From Saccharofermentans sp. (lineage in GTDB: Bacteria > Bacillota > Clostridia > Saccharofermentanales > Saccharofermentanaceae), in the NCBI GenBank assembly GCA_024685385.1, contig JAIKVV010000079.1:1-64000 (forward strand): a DNA stretch of 64,000 nt. Direction: 5' to 3'. Below are positions 7,885-16,941 of the stretch, piece by piece. How positions within the stretch are numbered: the first letter of the stretch is position 1; the number at the start of each line of letters is the position of its first letter. The translations under genes and the position numbers were made by a program. The notes under the pieces are model-generated. The model ran no database searches. It saw nothing but the letters and a program-made list of their open reading frames with translations, and had not been told where the DNA came from.

Positions 7885-8486
7885 GAATAAGAAATTCCGT
7901 TATTGTAAGCGCCATCTCGGTGATCTTGTGCACATCGTTCCTTTTGAGCGGATGTACTTCTGCCGCTGCGAAGAAGATCGAAGGCGATTACAAGGCTGAA
8001 TACGATTCCACTTATATCCTCGAAAGCATTTTCGAGCAACAGGCTTATGACGTAAAGGCTGAAGGGGTGATAATCACCCCTTACAGCCTTTCTTTGAAAG
8101 ACGGCAAGTTCACCATCGAGATGGATGTTGACGGTTACAATAAATCCTTTGTCGAGTATATCGATAATAACATCGACGCCATCACGACTGCGATGATCGT
8201 ATCCTACGGTTACGGCGATGACGAAGAGTCCAAAGAGGAGTTCCTCACTTATACAACTTTCAATACATTTGAGGAATTCAAAGAATATATCAAACAGGAC
8301 TTCATAGCTACCATGGGATTTGACAGCATGACAAGCCAGACCAAGACCGGCAAATATTCCGTATCCGGCAAGAACATCAAGTTCAAGCAGAGTGATTACG
8401 AGTTTACGGGAACCATCAATTCTGACGGAACCCTGACGGTCGAGGGAGCCGATGTATCGCCTCTTGAATTCTCACTGGTGAAATAA
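7881..8486 (+). CDS. Secreted lipoprotein, function unknown
   Basis: A 201-residue protein with a type II signal peptide: positive start MRIRN, hydrophobic stretch, and lipobox LLSGC with lipid-attachment Cys25. The mature part has no family I can name; it contains FTIEMDVDGY and a C-terminal FTGTINSDGTLTVEG pattern like those of lipocalin-like or DUF-type beta-strand lipoproteins. The GTG start overlaps the tsf stop by 4 bases, implying translational coupling to a highly expressed operon. This attachment is unusual and not explained by function. Confidence 0.75.
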   Translation: MRIRNSVIVSAISVILCTSFLLSGCTSAAAKKIEGDYKAEYDSTYILESIFEQQAYDVKAEGVIITPYSLSLKDGKFTIEMDVDGYNKSFVEYIDNNIDAITTAMIVSYGYGDDEESKEEFLTYTTFNTFEEFKEYIKQDFIATMGFDSMTSQTKTGKYSVSGKNIKFKQSDYEFTGTINSDGTLTVEGADVSPLEFSLVK

Positions 8487-8513
8487 TAAGTCTTTTATCC
8501 TGATAATGAAATG

Positions 8514-8545
8514 AAGACTGCCGGCAGATGCCGGCAGTCTTTTTA
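8514..8545 (+). terminator. Intrinsic terminator of the rpsB-tsf operon
   Basis: AAGACTGCCGGC (8514-8525) pairs perfectly with GCCGGCAGTCTT (8530-8541) around an AGAT loop and continues into a T tract. Confidence 0.93.
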
Positions 8546-8580
8546 TGTTCACCGCATTTAATGTACTTTCTCCGGCGTTG

Positions 8581-8589
8581 TGATAGAAT
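8581..8589 (+). promoter_or_regulatory. Extended -10 promoter of the acyltransferase gene
   Basis: TGA-TAGAAT at 8581-8589 is an extended -10 (TGn plus hexamer). No good -35 is visible at the right distance. It lies 35 bases before the GTG start. Confidence 0.5.
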
Positions 8590-8623
8590 CAGTCTATAAG
8601 GATGGAAGGGGAGATGATCTTCG

Positions 8624-9697
8624 GTGGATAAAGCTTCTGAACGGCATTTGAAATGGATCGATCTGGTCAGGGTCATCGCTATAGTATGCGTTTTGATCTG
8701 TCATTCTGTTGAGCTGCTGTACGGGGAAGACGATCTGAATAATTTCGCTTTCAGAGTTTATATCTTCATATGTTTTGCGTTCGGAAGACTGGGTGTGCCT
8801 TTGTTTCTCATGATAACAGGCTATCTTTTGCTTGACAGGCATTATGACGAGACCGTTATAAAACGCTTCTGGACAAAAAAGTGGCTTAATCTTCTTGCGT
8901 GTACCGGGATCTGGTTCCTTATCTACGAGGTCTTTCTTTTCGCAACGGGAAGAGGGACTGCTGATCCCCTCAAACTTATCCAGGAACTTGTGATCACCAG
9001 AAACATAGATCTTCCTCAAACCTGGTATATGGGCATGATCCTTGCGGTATACATACTTATACCTTTTGTTGCCATTGCCATTAACTCGGTAGATAAAAAA
9101 CTTCTGCTGTTCCCCTTTATTATCTTCTTTGTTTACGAATTCGGAAGAGAGACAGTGGATTCTTTCATCGAATTCATAAAGCCCGAATACATGATGAATA
9201 CCCAGTTTGTTTCAGGTTTTTCCGGAGGCGTATGGGGTATATACGTTGTCACGGGTTATCTGTTAAAGAAAGGCATATTAAAGAAAATAAACAATATAAT
9301 ACTGATCATGGGCCTTTTGGTATCGCTTGTTGCCCTTTTTGTATTTATGATGACCCAGACTTTCTTTGGAACGATTTCCAGCTTGTATGTCTGGTATGAC
9401 AATATCTTTGTTTTTACCGGGTCATTGATGCTGTTTGAACTGCTTTCAAGGATTCCTGATCTCAAGGGGACCGGTTACAAGCTGATCAGATTTGTTGCCA
9501 AGTATACCTTTCCGGTATACCTGACACATTCCATGATCATGATATTATTGCTGCCTGTGGTAAACAAGATCCCGGCGGATAAAGCGGTCAAATCCTGGAT
9601 GCTTATAGCAGCAGGACTCGGAATCGGGCTTGGAATTTCCAAACTCCTTGCCATGATCCCCAAAGCCGGCAGATTCATTACATATGTTAAGGAATGA
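8624..9697 (+). CDS. Acyltransferase family 3 integral membrane protein
   Basis: Polytopic membrane protein of 357 residues and about ten helices, of the acyltransferase-3 family, whose members O-acetylate or O-succinylate cell-surface polysaccharides, peptidoglycan or lipids. The N terminus carries the family pattern RHLKWIDLVRVIAIVCVLICHSVE, with the Arg and His that are probably catalytic, followed by GRLGVPLFLMITGYLLL. The acceptor cannot be read from sequence. The start is a GTG at 8624, about 10 bases after an AAGGGGAG site. The next gene starts 11 bases after its stop. Confidence 0.85.
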   Translation: MDKASERHLKWIDLVRVIAIVCVLICHSVELLYGEDDLNNFAFRVYIFICFAFGRLGVPLFLMITGYLLLDRHYDETVIKRFWTKKWLNLLACTGIWFLIYEVFLFATGRGTADPLKLIQELVITRNIDLPQTWYMGMILAVYILIPFVAIAINSVDKKLLLFPFIIFFVYEFGRETVDSFIEFIKPEYMMNTQFVSGFSGGVWGIYVVTGYLLKKGILKKINNIILIMGLLVSLVALFVFMMTQTFFGTISSLYVWYDNIFVFTGSLMLFELLSRIPDLKGTGYKLIRFVAKYTFPVYLTHSMIMILLLPVVNKIPADKAVKSWMLIAAGLGIGLGISKLLAMIPKAGRFITYVKE

Positions 9698-9708
9698 GGA
9701 GGATAAAT

Positions 9709-10308
9709 ATGGATGCTCCGATCGAAACCGTAAAATATAAGAACGGACAGAAGGAAGCGGCCTTTTATGCGGAACGCCTGGAATATGACGGCAAAGTCCT
9801 TATGTATGATGACATAGAGGAAGTTACTGTAAATGCTTCCAACAGCAAGGTCTTCGGGCTTGTCTTTTATCTTTCCAATTTCGCATTTGATTTTGCATTT
9901 AAAGACAAGGCAGGGAATATGCATCATGTGGAAAGAAGGGGCACTTCTCTATACGGAATAGGATCTGCGACCAGGGTGTTGCATGAATATGATGAAGTCG
10001 CACCTCCCATGTATGACATAGTGATCGCAAGCGTCATAAGAAGACTTATCGGGATCGTAAAAGAGGGCGGCAGCATTGAACTCTGCGGCATGACGATCAC
10101 TGCTGATTCCATATCCTTCAGGCACCTGGGAGAAGATGTCGTAATAAACAAGGAAAACTATGAGGGAGTGAAGATATCTTCTGATCCTTCATATGTATAT
10201 ATCTACATGAGAGATTCGAAAGGCAAAGTGATACAGGCGAACAGGATCGATTCGGCAAAAGCGAATGCCTGCCTGATAAAACCTGTAATTAAACATTTCT
10301 TCGGGTGA
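9709..10308 (+). CDS. Conserved hypothetical protein, two-part beta-rich
   Basis: 199 residues, no signal peptide and no convincing membrane segment. I do not recognise the family. Two halves show a similar pattern of short beta strands (about 10-45, ERLEYDGKVLMYDDIEEV, and about 125-170, MTITADSISF then VYIYMRDSKGKV). This would fit tandem PH-like or stress-response PH folds, but that is only an impression. ATG 9709, 5 bases after GAGGAGG, is chosen over ATG 9694, which overlaps the preceding stop. It lies in an apparent operon between the acyltransferase and rnr. Confidence 0.6.
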   Translation: MDAPIETVKYKNGQKEAAFYAERLEYDGKVLMYDDIEEVTVNASNSKVFGLVFYLSNFAFDFAFKDKAGNMHHVERRGTSLYGIGSATRVLHEYDEVAPPMYDIVIASVIRRLIGIVKEGGSIELCGMTITADSISFRHLGEDVVINKENYEGVKISSDPSYVYIYMRDSKGKVIQANRIDSAKANACLIKPVIKHFFG

Positions 10309-10312
10309 TGAC

Positions 10313-12226
10313 ATGGCAAGACATAAAAAAGAACAGCATCATTACAGAAAAATAGGTCCCGGCGCCAAGCGCATGGGCAGGAATGACAGCCTTACGGGCA
10401 GATCGAAAAATTCTTTCCGCGCCGCAAAGAGCATGCCTGAAAACTTGGTATCCGATGCGCCTTCCAACTATGCCGAACTTGCGCCGAGAGGGCCTGAAGG
10501 TGTCAAGAATACGGTAGTAGGGCTTTTGAGACCCAAAGGAAAGGGGGGAGAAGTCATTCCCGGCGCATCTTTCAGGGAAGCGGATTTCGGTCCCGTATCC
10601 ATATACAGCAAGGATCTTAACGGCGCTCCCTTCGGAATGACCGTCGTATGCGAGATCTTAAATCCTTATGCCCATAAGGGCCAGTTCCGCGGCAAGATCG
10701 TAGAAGTCCTGGGCGATTACGGCAACAGCAATGTAAGGATGACTGAAGTCATCAGAAGATACGGCTTAAAGCAGGATTTCCCGGATGAAGTAAAGGCTGA
10801 GATCGAGCCTGTCGGAATAAGCCTCACGGATGAGGAGGTCGACAGGGAGATAAGCCGTGGAAGACGTGATCTTCGGGATCTTCTTACCATAACGATAGAC
10901 GGTGAGGATGCCAAGGATTTGGATGATGCAATCACCCTTGAACGCCTTTCCAACGGGAATTGGCACCTTTATGTACATATAGCGGATGTTTCAAATTATG
11001 TCAGGGAAGGAACGGCGCTCGATGAGGAAGCATTTACAAGGGGAACGTCGGTCTATCTTGCCGACAGGGTCCTTCCCATGCTTCCGGCCAAGCTTTCCAA
11101 CGGCATATGCAGCCTTAATCCCAATGCGGCAAGGTTCACGATGACATGCGAGATGGAGATCGATGACGACGGCAAGACCATCAGATCCGATATATATGAA
11201 AGTGTTATCGTATCAGACCGCAGGATGAGCTATAACGAGTGTTACAGGATACTGACGGAGCCTGATGACGGTGACCTTAATGAATACGGGCCGATCGTCA
11301 ATATGCTGACTGAGATGAAAGTATTGGCGGAGATCCTGAAGAGGATGAGAGAGAGAAGGGGAGCCATTAATTTCGAATTTCCGGAGACTAAGGTCATACT
11401 GGATGATGAAGGGAATACGACTGATGTCATGGCTTATCCCATTAACTTCTGTCACGGGATCATAGAATCATTCATGATCGCTGCCAACGAGTGTGTTGCC
11501 GAGACCTTCAACAAGCTTCAGTATCCTTTCGTATACCGTGTCCACGATGATCCTGATCCAATCAAGATAGCAGGTTTCAACATGGTCGCAAGGCATCTCG
11601 GGATACCGGGAAGGATCCCTTCCGAAGCAAAACCGATCGACATAGCAAATTTCATGGCGAATGCTTACGATAACCCCAGAAGGGAACTTCTGGAAGAACT
11701 TCTCTTAAGATCCATGGCAAAGGCCGTATATGATTCCATCAACTTCGGCCATTTCGGTCTGGCATCGAAGTTCTACTGCCACTTCACGAGCCCGATCAGA
11801 AGATATCCCGATCTTTATATCCACAGGGTAATAAAGAGTTATCTGAAGGGTGAGGATAAGAAGTCCCATTTCGGAGGCAAAGTGGGAGTTGTTGCAGTTC
11901 ACAGTTCCGACATGGAGAGAAATGCCGCCGAGGCAGAACGCGCTTCCGTCCAGGTCAAGGTCTGCGAATACATGAATGAGAGGATAGGAGAGGTCTTTGA
12001 AGGCAGGATATCAGGGATAATCCCGTCGGGAATGTTCGTAAGACTTCCAAATACCATTGAAGGTTTCGTTCCTTTCAGGACTCTGCCTGAGCATTATACA
12101 TTCGATGAGAGAAGGTACTGCGCGCAGTCATCAAGAAGGATATTCAATATAGGCGACGATGTAAAGGTCGAAGCAGTCAATGTCGATATGGAGTACGACC
12201 GTATCGATTTTGAGATCGTCAGTTGA
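10313..12226 (+). CDS. rnr: Ribonuclease R family exoribonuclease
   Basis: Processive 3'-5' exoribonuclease, 637 residues, which degrades structured RNA and takes part in tmRNA-linked quality control. Domains in order: a basic N terminus (MARHKKEQHHYRKIG), a cold-shock OB domain from about residue 60 (GLLRPKGKGGEVIP), the RNB catalytic domain with the metal-binding motif TIDGEDAKDLDDAITL (about 200-216), CHFTSPIRRYPDLYIHR (about 500), and a C-terminal S1 domain (GEVFEGRISGIIPSGMFVRLPNTIEGFVPF). The helix-turn-helix N terminus of longer RNase R proteins is missing, so it is shorter than the E. coli enzyme (813 residues). Its TGA lies inside the -35 of the aspS promoter. Confidence 0.93.
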   Translation: MARHKKEQHHYRKIGPGAKRMGRNDSLTGRSKNSFRAAKSMPENLVSDAPSNYAELAPRGPEGVKNTVVGLLRPKGKGGEVIPGASFREADFGPVSIYSKDLNGAPFGMTVVCEILNPYAHKGQFRGKIVEVLGDYGNSNVRMTEVIRRYGLKQDFPDEVKAEIEPVGISLTDEEVDREISRGRRDLRDLLTITIDGEDAKDLDDAITLERLSNGNWHLYVHIADVSNYVREGTALDEEAFTRGTSVYLADRVLPMLPAKLSNGICSLNPNAARFTMTCEMEIDDDGKTIRSDIYESVIVSDRRMSYNECYRILTEPDDGDLNEYGPIVNMLTEMKVLAEILKRMRERRGAINFEFPETKVILDDEGNTTDVMAYPINFCHGIIESFMIAANECVAETFNKLQYPFVYRVHDDPDPIKIAGFNMVARHLGIPGRIPSEAKPIDIANFMANAYDNPRRELLEELLLRSMAKAVYDSINFGHFGLASKFYCHFTSPIRRYPDLYIHRVIKSYLKGEDKKSHFGGKVGVVAVHSSDMERNAAEAERASVQVKVCEYMNERIGEVFEGRISGIIPSGMFVRLPNTIEGFVPFRTLPEHYTFDERRYCAQSSRRIFNIGDDVKVEAVNVDMEYDRIDFEIVS

Positions 12227-12251
12227 CATATCAAGGCGTTTATTGTACTAT
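12223..12251 (+). promoter_or_regulatory. Promoter of the aspS T-box transcript
   Basis: Perfect -35 TTGACA (12223-12228, containing the rnr stop codon) and -10 TACTAT (12246-12251) with a 17-base spacer. Transcription would start near 12258, before the T-box stem I. Confidence 0.8.
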
Positions 12252-12261
12252 CTCATTCATA

Positions 12262-12513
12262 AAATGCGATGACAAAGACAGGTCTATCCGCTTATCGCAC
12301 CACAGAGAAGGCAGCCATTGGCTGGAAGCTGCCGTGAATCGAACCGGATAAGATAACACTTTCGAGCAGAGATCTGAACAGTTTAACTCAGTAGGTGATC
12401 CGTCAGGCAGCGTTAATGCCTTCTCAAGAGACCGTGCAAAGAGTACGGTAATTCAGGTGGTACCGCGGACATGTTAAGTTCGTCCTGAGCATGAATTTGC
12501 TCAGGGCGTTTTT
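12262..12513 (+). promoter_or_regulatory. T-box riboswitch controlling aspS
   Basis: Leader that reads the charging state of a tRNA and switches between antitermination and termination. The stem I region holds the AGAGA and GTGAA conserved elements flanking a GGCAGC/GCTGCC distal stem, and TATCCG/CGGATA pair nearer the base. The T-box sequence AGGTGGTACCGCGG is at 12455-12468. The terminator pairs CGTCCTGAGC (12481-12490) with GCTCAGGGCG (12499-12508), followed by T5. The specifier is not certain: GAT (Asp) at 12347 or 12352, or AAC (Asn) at 12355, each followed by A, are candidates. The tRNA-end-binding bulge reads TGGT. Confidence 0.9.
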
Positions 12514-12563
12514 GTTTTCGGGCAAAGAGATAGAGTAACTAAATGATCCGGAGGTATCAGGAT

Positions 12564-14309
12564 ATGGCAAACATCTATAGAGACAAGGTAATCAACGAGA
12601 TCAGCGAAGCCGATATCGGTTCTGAGATCAAGGTCGCAGGCTGGATAGAGAATATCCGTGACCACGGCGGCGTATCCTTCATCGATCTTCGTGACATGTA
12701 TGGCGTCCTGCAGGTCGTTATGCGTGACACTACGCTTCTTACGGGTCTCGTAAAAGAGGACTGCATCTCCATCGAAGGCGTTATCGAGAAGCGTGATGAG
12801 GAGACATATAACCCCAAGATCGAGTCCGGTACCATCGAGCTCGAGGCTCATAAGGTTACTGTTCTCGGCAAGGTTACATCCCAGCTTCCTTTCGAGATCC
12901 AGACATCCAAGGAGATCCGTGAGGATGTCCGCTTAAAGTACAGATTCCTTGACATGCGTAACCGCAAGGTTCGCGATAACATAATCTTCCGTTCACAGGT
13001 TATCTCCTTCTTAAGACAGAAGATGACCGACATGGGCTTCCTTGAGATCCAGACACCTATCCTTACGTCTTCATCTCCTGAGGGTGCCAGGGACTATATC
13101 GTTCCTTCACGTAAGTTCAAGGGCAAGTTCTATGCGCTTCCCCAGGCTCCCCAGCAGTTTAAGCAGCTCCTGATGGTATCCGGCATCGATAAGTATTTCC
13201 AGATCGCACCCTGCTTCCGCGATGAGGATGCAAGGGCAGACAGATCCCCCGGAGAATTCTACCAGTTAGACTTCGAGATGGCTTTCGCTACCCAGGAAGA
13301 TGTCTTCGCTGCAGGTGAGGAAGTCCTGACGGCAGCATTCGAAAAGTTTGCTCCCGAAGGCGCGTCCGTTACGGCCGCTCCTTATCCCGTTTACAGCTAT
13401 GCACAGGCAATGCTCGAATTCGGTTCGGACAAGCCTGATCTCCGCAACCCCTTGAGGATAATTGATGTAACAGATTTCTTCCAGAGATGTACATTCGCTC
13501 CTTTCCACGGAAAGTGCGTAAGAGCTATCAATGTTCATGCCAAGCTTTCCAAGGGTCAGCATGAGAAGATGCTGAAATTCGCCCAGAGCATCGGCATGGG
13601 CGGCTTAGGCTATCTGGAAGTTCTGGAAGATATGTCATATAAGGGACCTATCGACAAGTTCATTCCCGATGACATGAAGAGTGAGCTTCGTGACCTTGCA
13701 GGACTTGCTGCAGGTGATACGATCTTCTTCATTGCCGATGTTGAGTCTCAGGCTTGCCTTTATGCAGGACAGATCCGTAATGAACTGGGCGCAAGGCTCG
13801 ATCTCATCGAGAAGAACGCATTCAGGTTCTGCTTCGTCAACGATTTCCCCATGTATGAATATGACAAGGAAGTCGGTCATTATATCTTTACGCATAATCC
13901 TTTCTCCATGCCTCAGGGCGGCCTTGATGCGTTGAACAACAAGAAGCCCGAAGAGATCCTGGCATACCAGTACGACATCGTTTGCAACGGCATAGAGCTC
14001 TCTTCCGGCGCCGTCAGGAACCACGATCTGGAGATCATGAAGAAGGCTTTCGAGATCGCAGGCTACAGCGAGGAAGACTTAAAGACCAGATTCGGAGCTC
14101 TCTATAACGCATTCAAGTTCGGCGCTCCTCCGCATGCCGGCATGGCTCCCGGAGTTGACCGTATGCTCATGATCTTAAGAGGAGAAGAGAATATCCGTGA
14201 AGTCATTGCATTCCCGATGAACGGGAATGCCCAGGATCTCCTCTGCGGCGCTCCCGGTGACGTAACCGAGATGCAGCTGCGTGAGACCCATATCAAAGTA
14301 AGACAGTGA
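12564..14309 (+). CDS. aspS: Aspartyl-tRNA synthetase (bacterial type)
   Basis: Class IIb synthetase, 581 residues, cytoplasmic. Order: an OB-fold anticodon-binding domain (GWIENIRDHGGVSFIDLRD, about 26-44), the catalytic domain with motif 1 around LEIQTPIL, the SSPEGARDYIVPSR flipping loop, motif 2 (FRDEDARADRSPGEFYQLDFEM), the bacterial GAD insertion (about 280-420), and motif 3 (GMAPGVDRMLMIL). ATG 12564 sits 9 bases after GGAGG; ATG 12543 has no ribosome site. His34 in RDHGG is at the position where a His has been linked to nondiscriminating AspRS, which also charges tRNA-Asn. Its stop overlaps mtaB by 4 bases. Confidence 0.96.
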   Translation: MANIYRDKVINEISEADIGSEIKVAGWIENIRDHGGVSFIDLRDMYGVLQVVMRDTTLLTGLVKEDCISIEGVIEKRDEETYNPKIESGTIELEAHKVTVLGKVTSQLPFEIQTSKEIREDVRLKYRFLDMRNRKVRDNIIFRSQVISFLRQKMTDMGFLEIQTPILTSSSPEGARDYIVPSRKFKGKFYALPQAPQQFKQLLMVSGIDKYFQIAPCFRDEDARADRSPGEFYQLDFEMAFATQEDVFAAGEEVLTAAFEKFAPEGASVTAAPYPVYSYAQAMLEFGSDKPDLRNPLRIIDVTDFFQRCTFAPFHGKCVRAINVHAKLSKGQHEKMLKFAQSIGMGGLGYLEVLEDMSYKGPIDKFIPDDMKSELRDLAGLAAGDTIFFIADVESQACLYAGQIRNELGARLDLIEKNAFRFCFVNDFPMYEYDKEVGHYIFTHNPFSMPQGGLDALNNKKPEEILAYQYDIVCNGIELSSGAVRNHDLEIMKKAFEIAGYSEEDLKTRFGALYNAFKFGAPPHAGMAPGVDRMLMILRGEENIREVIAFPMNGNAQDLLCGAPGDVTEMQLRETHIKVRQ

Positions 14310-15580
14310 AAGTCTATTTCCTGACCCTAGGCTGCCGCGTCAATCAGTATGAGACTGACGCGGTCAGAGCAGATTTCATTGCTGCGGGACACGAGATAAC
14401 GGAGCGGCCCGAAGATGCCGATTGCCTGATCGTAAATACCTGCTCCGTTACGGGTGAAGCAGACCGTAAGTCACGCCAGATGTTAAGGAGGATGGCAAGG
14501 GCTAATCCCGATGCCATCGTCGTTGCCATGGGCTGCGCATCTGAGCTTGCCGACGGTGTGGTCGATGCGGACATCGTATTGGGCACCCGTGACAAGAATC
14601 TCTGCTTATCCAAGGTCGAAGAATACGCAGGATCCAGGGACCATAAGACAAGTCATGTTCGTCCGCCCGTATCCCGGACCGACAGTTACCACGACTTCGG
14701 CACGGTCCTGTCTCCTGAAGGGACAAGGGCTTTCCTTAAGGTTGAAGACGGCTGCAACAAGTTCTGCACCTACTGCGTTATCCCTTTTGCTAGAGGAAGG
14801 GTCGCGAGCAGGACGGAAGAGTCGGCAATAGAAGAAGCAAGATTCCTCGCAGGAGAAGGTTATAAAGAGATCGTTGTTTCCGGCATCCATGTCTGTTCAT
14901 ATGCAAAAGACCGCGGCGGGGACATAATGGATCTTTTGGAATTGCTTAAGAAGATCGCTGAGATACCGGGTATAGTAAGGCTCCGATTAGGGTCAGTCGA
15001 ACCCATGTCTTTGACTTATGAATTCCTGAAGGGGCTTTCTGAGACCGGCGTTGCCTGTCCCCATTTTCACATGTCTCTTCAGAGCGGATCCGATACAGTC
15101 TTAAAGCGCATGAACCGCGACTATACATCGGCTGAATTTGAAGAGAAGGTCAGGATGGTAAGGGACCTTTTTCCGGATGTTTCCATAACGACCGATATTA
15201 TATGCGGTTTTCCCGGAGAGACCGATGAGGAGTTTTCAGAAACTCTTGCATTTGCCCGTAAGATAGGACTTGCCAAGATCCACTGTTTCCCTTATTCGGT
15301 GAGAGAGGGAACGGTCGCAGCCGGTATGCCCGGCCAGATCGCGCCGGAAGTAAAGAAAGCAAGGAATCTTAAGCTTATAGCCTTATCCTCTGAACTGGAG
15401 AAAGCATTTGCCGGATCCTTTATAGGGAAGCAGGTTGAAGTCCTGGTCGAACAGGATAATGCGGGCTATACCGCAAGTTATGTAAGGGCAAAGATAGAAT
15501 CTGAAGACCGTATCGAGCCCGGAACGCTTGTCAGCGGAACGGTTGTCCGGATCAAAGACGGCGAACTGATAGTTAAATAA
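14306..15580 (+). CDS. mtaB: tRNA t6A37 methylthiotransferase MtaB
   Basis: Radical-SAM enzyme that converts t6A to ms2t6A at position 37 of ANN-decoding tRNAs. The 424 residues contain the N-terminal UPF0004 domain with TLGCRVNQYETDAVRA, characteristic of MtaB rather than MiaB, and Cys residues for the auxiliary cluster (TCSVTGEAD, MGCASEL). The radical SAM motif CNKFCTYCVIPFARGR lies near residues 150-165, and a C-terminal TRAM domain follows. GTG 14306 overlaps the aspS stop, so the gene is coupled to T-box-controlled aspS. Confidence 0.93.
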   Translation: MKVYFLTLGCRVNQYETDAVRADFIAAGHEITERPEDADCLIVNTCSVTGEADRKSRQMLRRMARANPDAIVVAMGCASELADGVVDADIVLGTRDKNLCLSKVEEYAGSRDHKTSHVRPPVSRTDSYHDFGTVLSPEGTRAFLKVEDGCNKFCTYCVIPFARGRVASRTEESAIEEARFLAGEGYKEIVVSGIHVCSYAKDRGGDIMDLLELLKKIAEIPGIVRLRLGSVEPMSLTYEFLKGLSETGVACPHFHMSLQSGSDTVLKRMNRDYTSAEFEEKVRMVRDLFPDVSITTDIICGFPGETDEEFSETLAFARKIGLAKIHCFPYSVREGTVAAGMPGQIAPEVKKARNLKLIALSSELEKAFAGSFIGKQVEVLVEQDNAGYTASYVRAKIESEDRIEPGTLVSGTVVRIKDGELIVK

Positions 15581-15597
15581 GAGAAGGTGAGGATAAG

Positions 15598-16398
15598 ATG
15601 GATATCAAAGATAAGAGGATCGATGACGGCAAGGCATTCGACTGGGGCAGGACTTCAGCCGAATATGCCAGATACCGTGACATATATCCCGAGGAATTCT
15701 ACCGCAAGATCGTGGAACTCGGCCTTTGCATTGACGGACAGAAAGTCTTGGACTTAGGGACGGGTACTGGAGTGTTGCCGCGCAACATGTACCGTTTCGG
15801 AGCAAAGTGGCTTGGAACGGATATCTCTCCCGAACAGATCGAACAGGCAAAGATCCTTTCGGCTAAAGAAGGAATGGATATAGATTACATGGCTGTCTCA
15901 GCCGAAGATATCGATTTTCCCGAAGGAAGCTTTGATGTTGTCACCGCCTGCCAGTGTTTCTGGTATTTTGATCACGAGACTCTCATGCCAAAACTTTCAT
16001 ATCTTCTGAAAGATTCCGGAAAGATACTTGTTCTTTTCATGTCCTGGCTTCCTTCGGAAGACCCAGTCGCCGGGGCTTCGGAGAAAATGGTGCTCAAGTA
16101 TAATCCGAGCTGGACAGGCGGAGGTGAAACAGTCCATCCCATTCATATACCTGATGCCGCATATAAGCTTTTCGATCTTACGGATCACGGTGAATACAGG
16201 GTGGATGTTCCTTTTAGCAGGGAATCCTGGCATGGCAGGATGTTTGCGAGCCGCGGTATAGGAGCTTCTCTTTCCCCGGATGAACTGGCTATGTGGGACA
16301 GGGAACATAAGGAAATGCTGGAGCGAATCTCGCCCGAGAAGTTTAACGTAAAACATTATATGGCATATGCAGTCCTTTCAAAGAAGCAAGGAGTTTAA
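15598..16398 (+). CDS. Class I SAM-dependent methyltransferase
   Basis: 266-residue cytoplasmic protein with a Rossmann-type methyltransferase core. The SAM-binding motif VLDLGTGTGVLPRNM is at about residues 45-60 and the acidic post-strand-2 motif GTDISPEQIEQAK follows. DVVTACQCFWYFDHE corresponds to motif II. The acceptor is unknown; it resembles the UbiE/methyltransferase-11 group. Third gene in the aspS operon, 17 bases after mtaB, with a GAAGGTGAGG ribosome site. Confidence 0.85.
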   Translation: MDIKDKRIDDGKAFDWGRTSAEYARYRDIYPEEFYRKIVELGLCIDGQKVLDLGTGTGVLPRNMYRFGAKWLGTDISPEQIEQAKILSAKEGMDIDYMAVSAEDIDFPEGSFDVVTACQCFWYFDHETLMPKLSYLLKDSGKILVLFMSWLPSEDPVAGASEKMVLKYNPSWTGGGETVHPIHIPDAAYKLFDLTDHGEYRVDVPFSRESWHGRMFASRGIGASLSPDELAMWDREHKEMLERISPEKFNVKHYMAYAVLSKKQGV

Positions 16399-16399
16399 T

Positions 16400-16840
16400 A
16401 TGGATATCAGGGTAATGACCATTGCAGATTACGATAAGGTATGGGATCTTTGGATGTCATGCAAGAACATGGGCTTTAACAATCTGGATGATTCCAGAGA
16501 GGGCATCGGAAAGTATCTTGACCGCAACCCGAAGACAAGCTTTGTTGCCTGTGAAGGCGACCGGATCATTGGAGTCATACTGACCGGACATGACGGAAGG
16601 CGCGGTCTTATCCACCATATGGCCGTTGCAGAAGACATGAGAGGGAAGGGGATCGGCAAAAGCCTTCTTAATGAGGCTCTTTCGGCACTGAAAGCTGAAG
16701 GGATCAATAAAGTCGCATGTCTTGTATTCGGATATAACGAGACGGGGAATGCCTTCTGGGAGAGTCAGGGCTTTACGCTCAGGACGGATATCAACTACCG
16801 TAACAAGGCTTTGACAGAAATGGAGAGGCTCGATACCTGA
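16400..16840 (+). CDS. GNAT family N-acetyltransferase
   Basis: 146 residues with the GNAT fold: the acetyl-CoA loop signature HHMAVAEDMRGKGIGKSLL at about residues 72-90, preceded by an IGVILTGHDG beta strand, and a C-terminal AFWESQGFTLR motif. It resembles YpeA/RimI-like acetyltransferases; the substrate is not readable. ATG 16400, 6 bases after AAGGAG (16388-16393), begins one base after the preceding stop; the in-frame ATG at 16367 would overlap the methyltransferase and is not used. Confidence 0.87.
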   Translation: MDIRVMTIADYDKVWDLWMSCKNMGFNNLDDSREGIGKYLDRNPKTSFVACEGDRIIGVILTGHDGRRGLIHHMAVAEDMRGKGIGKSLLNEALSALKAEGINKVACLVFGYNETGNAFWESQGFTLRTDINYRNKALTEMERLDT

Positions 16841-16900
16841 ACGCAAATCTTTGTTATCACGAGAAAAAAGAAAAAACAAAGGTTAAATATCCTCCAAGTG

Positions 16901-16909
16901 TGGTAAAAT
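16901..16909 (+). promoter_or_regulatory. Extended -10 promoter of ireB-ruvX
   Basis: TGG-TAAAAT at 16901-16909. TTAAAT at 16883-16888 is a weak, closely spaced -35 candidate. Confidence 0.5.
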
Positions 16910-16941
16910 AGCAGATATAAAACAGCAGGGGGATTCGTCGA

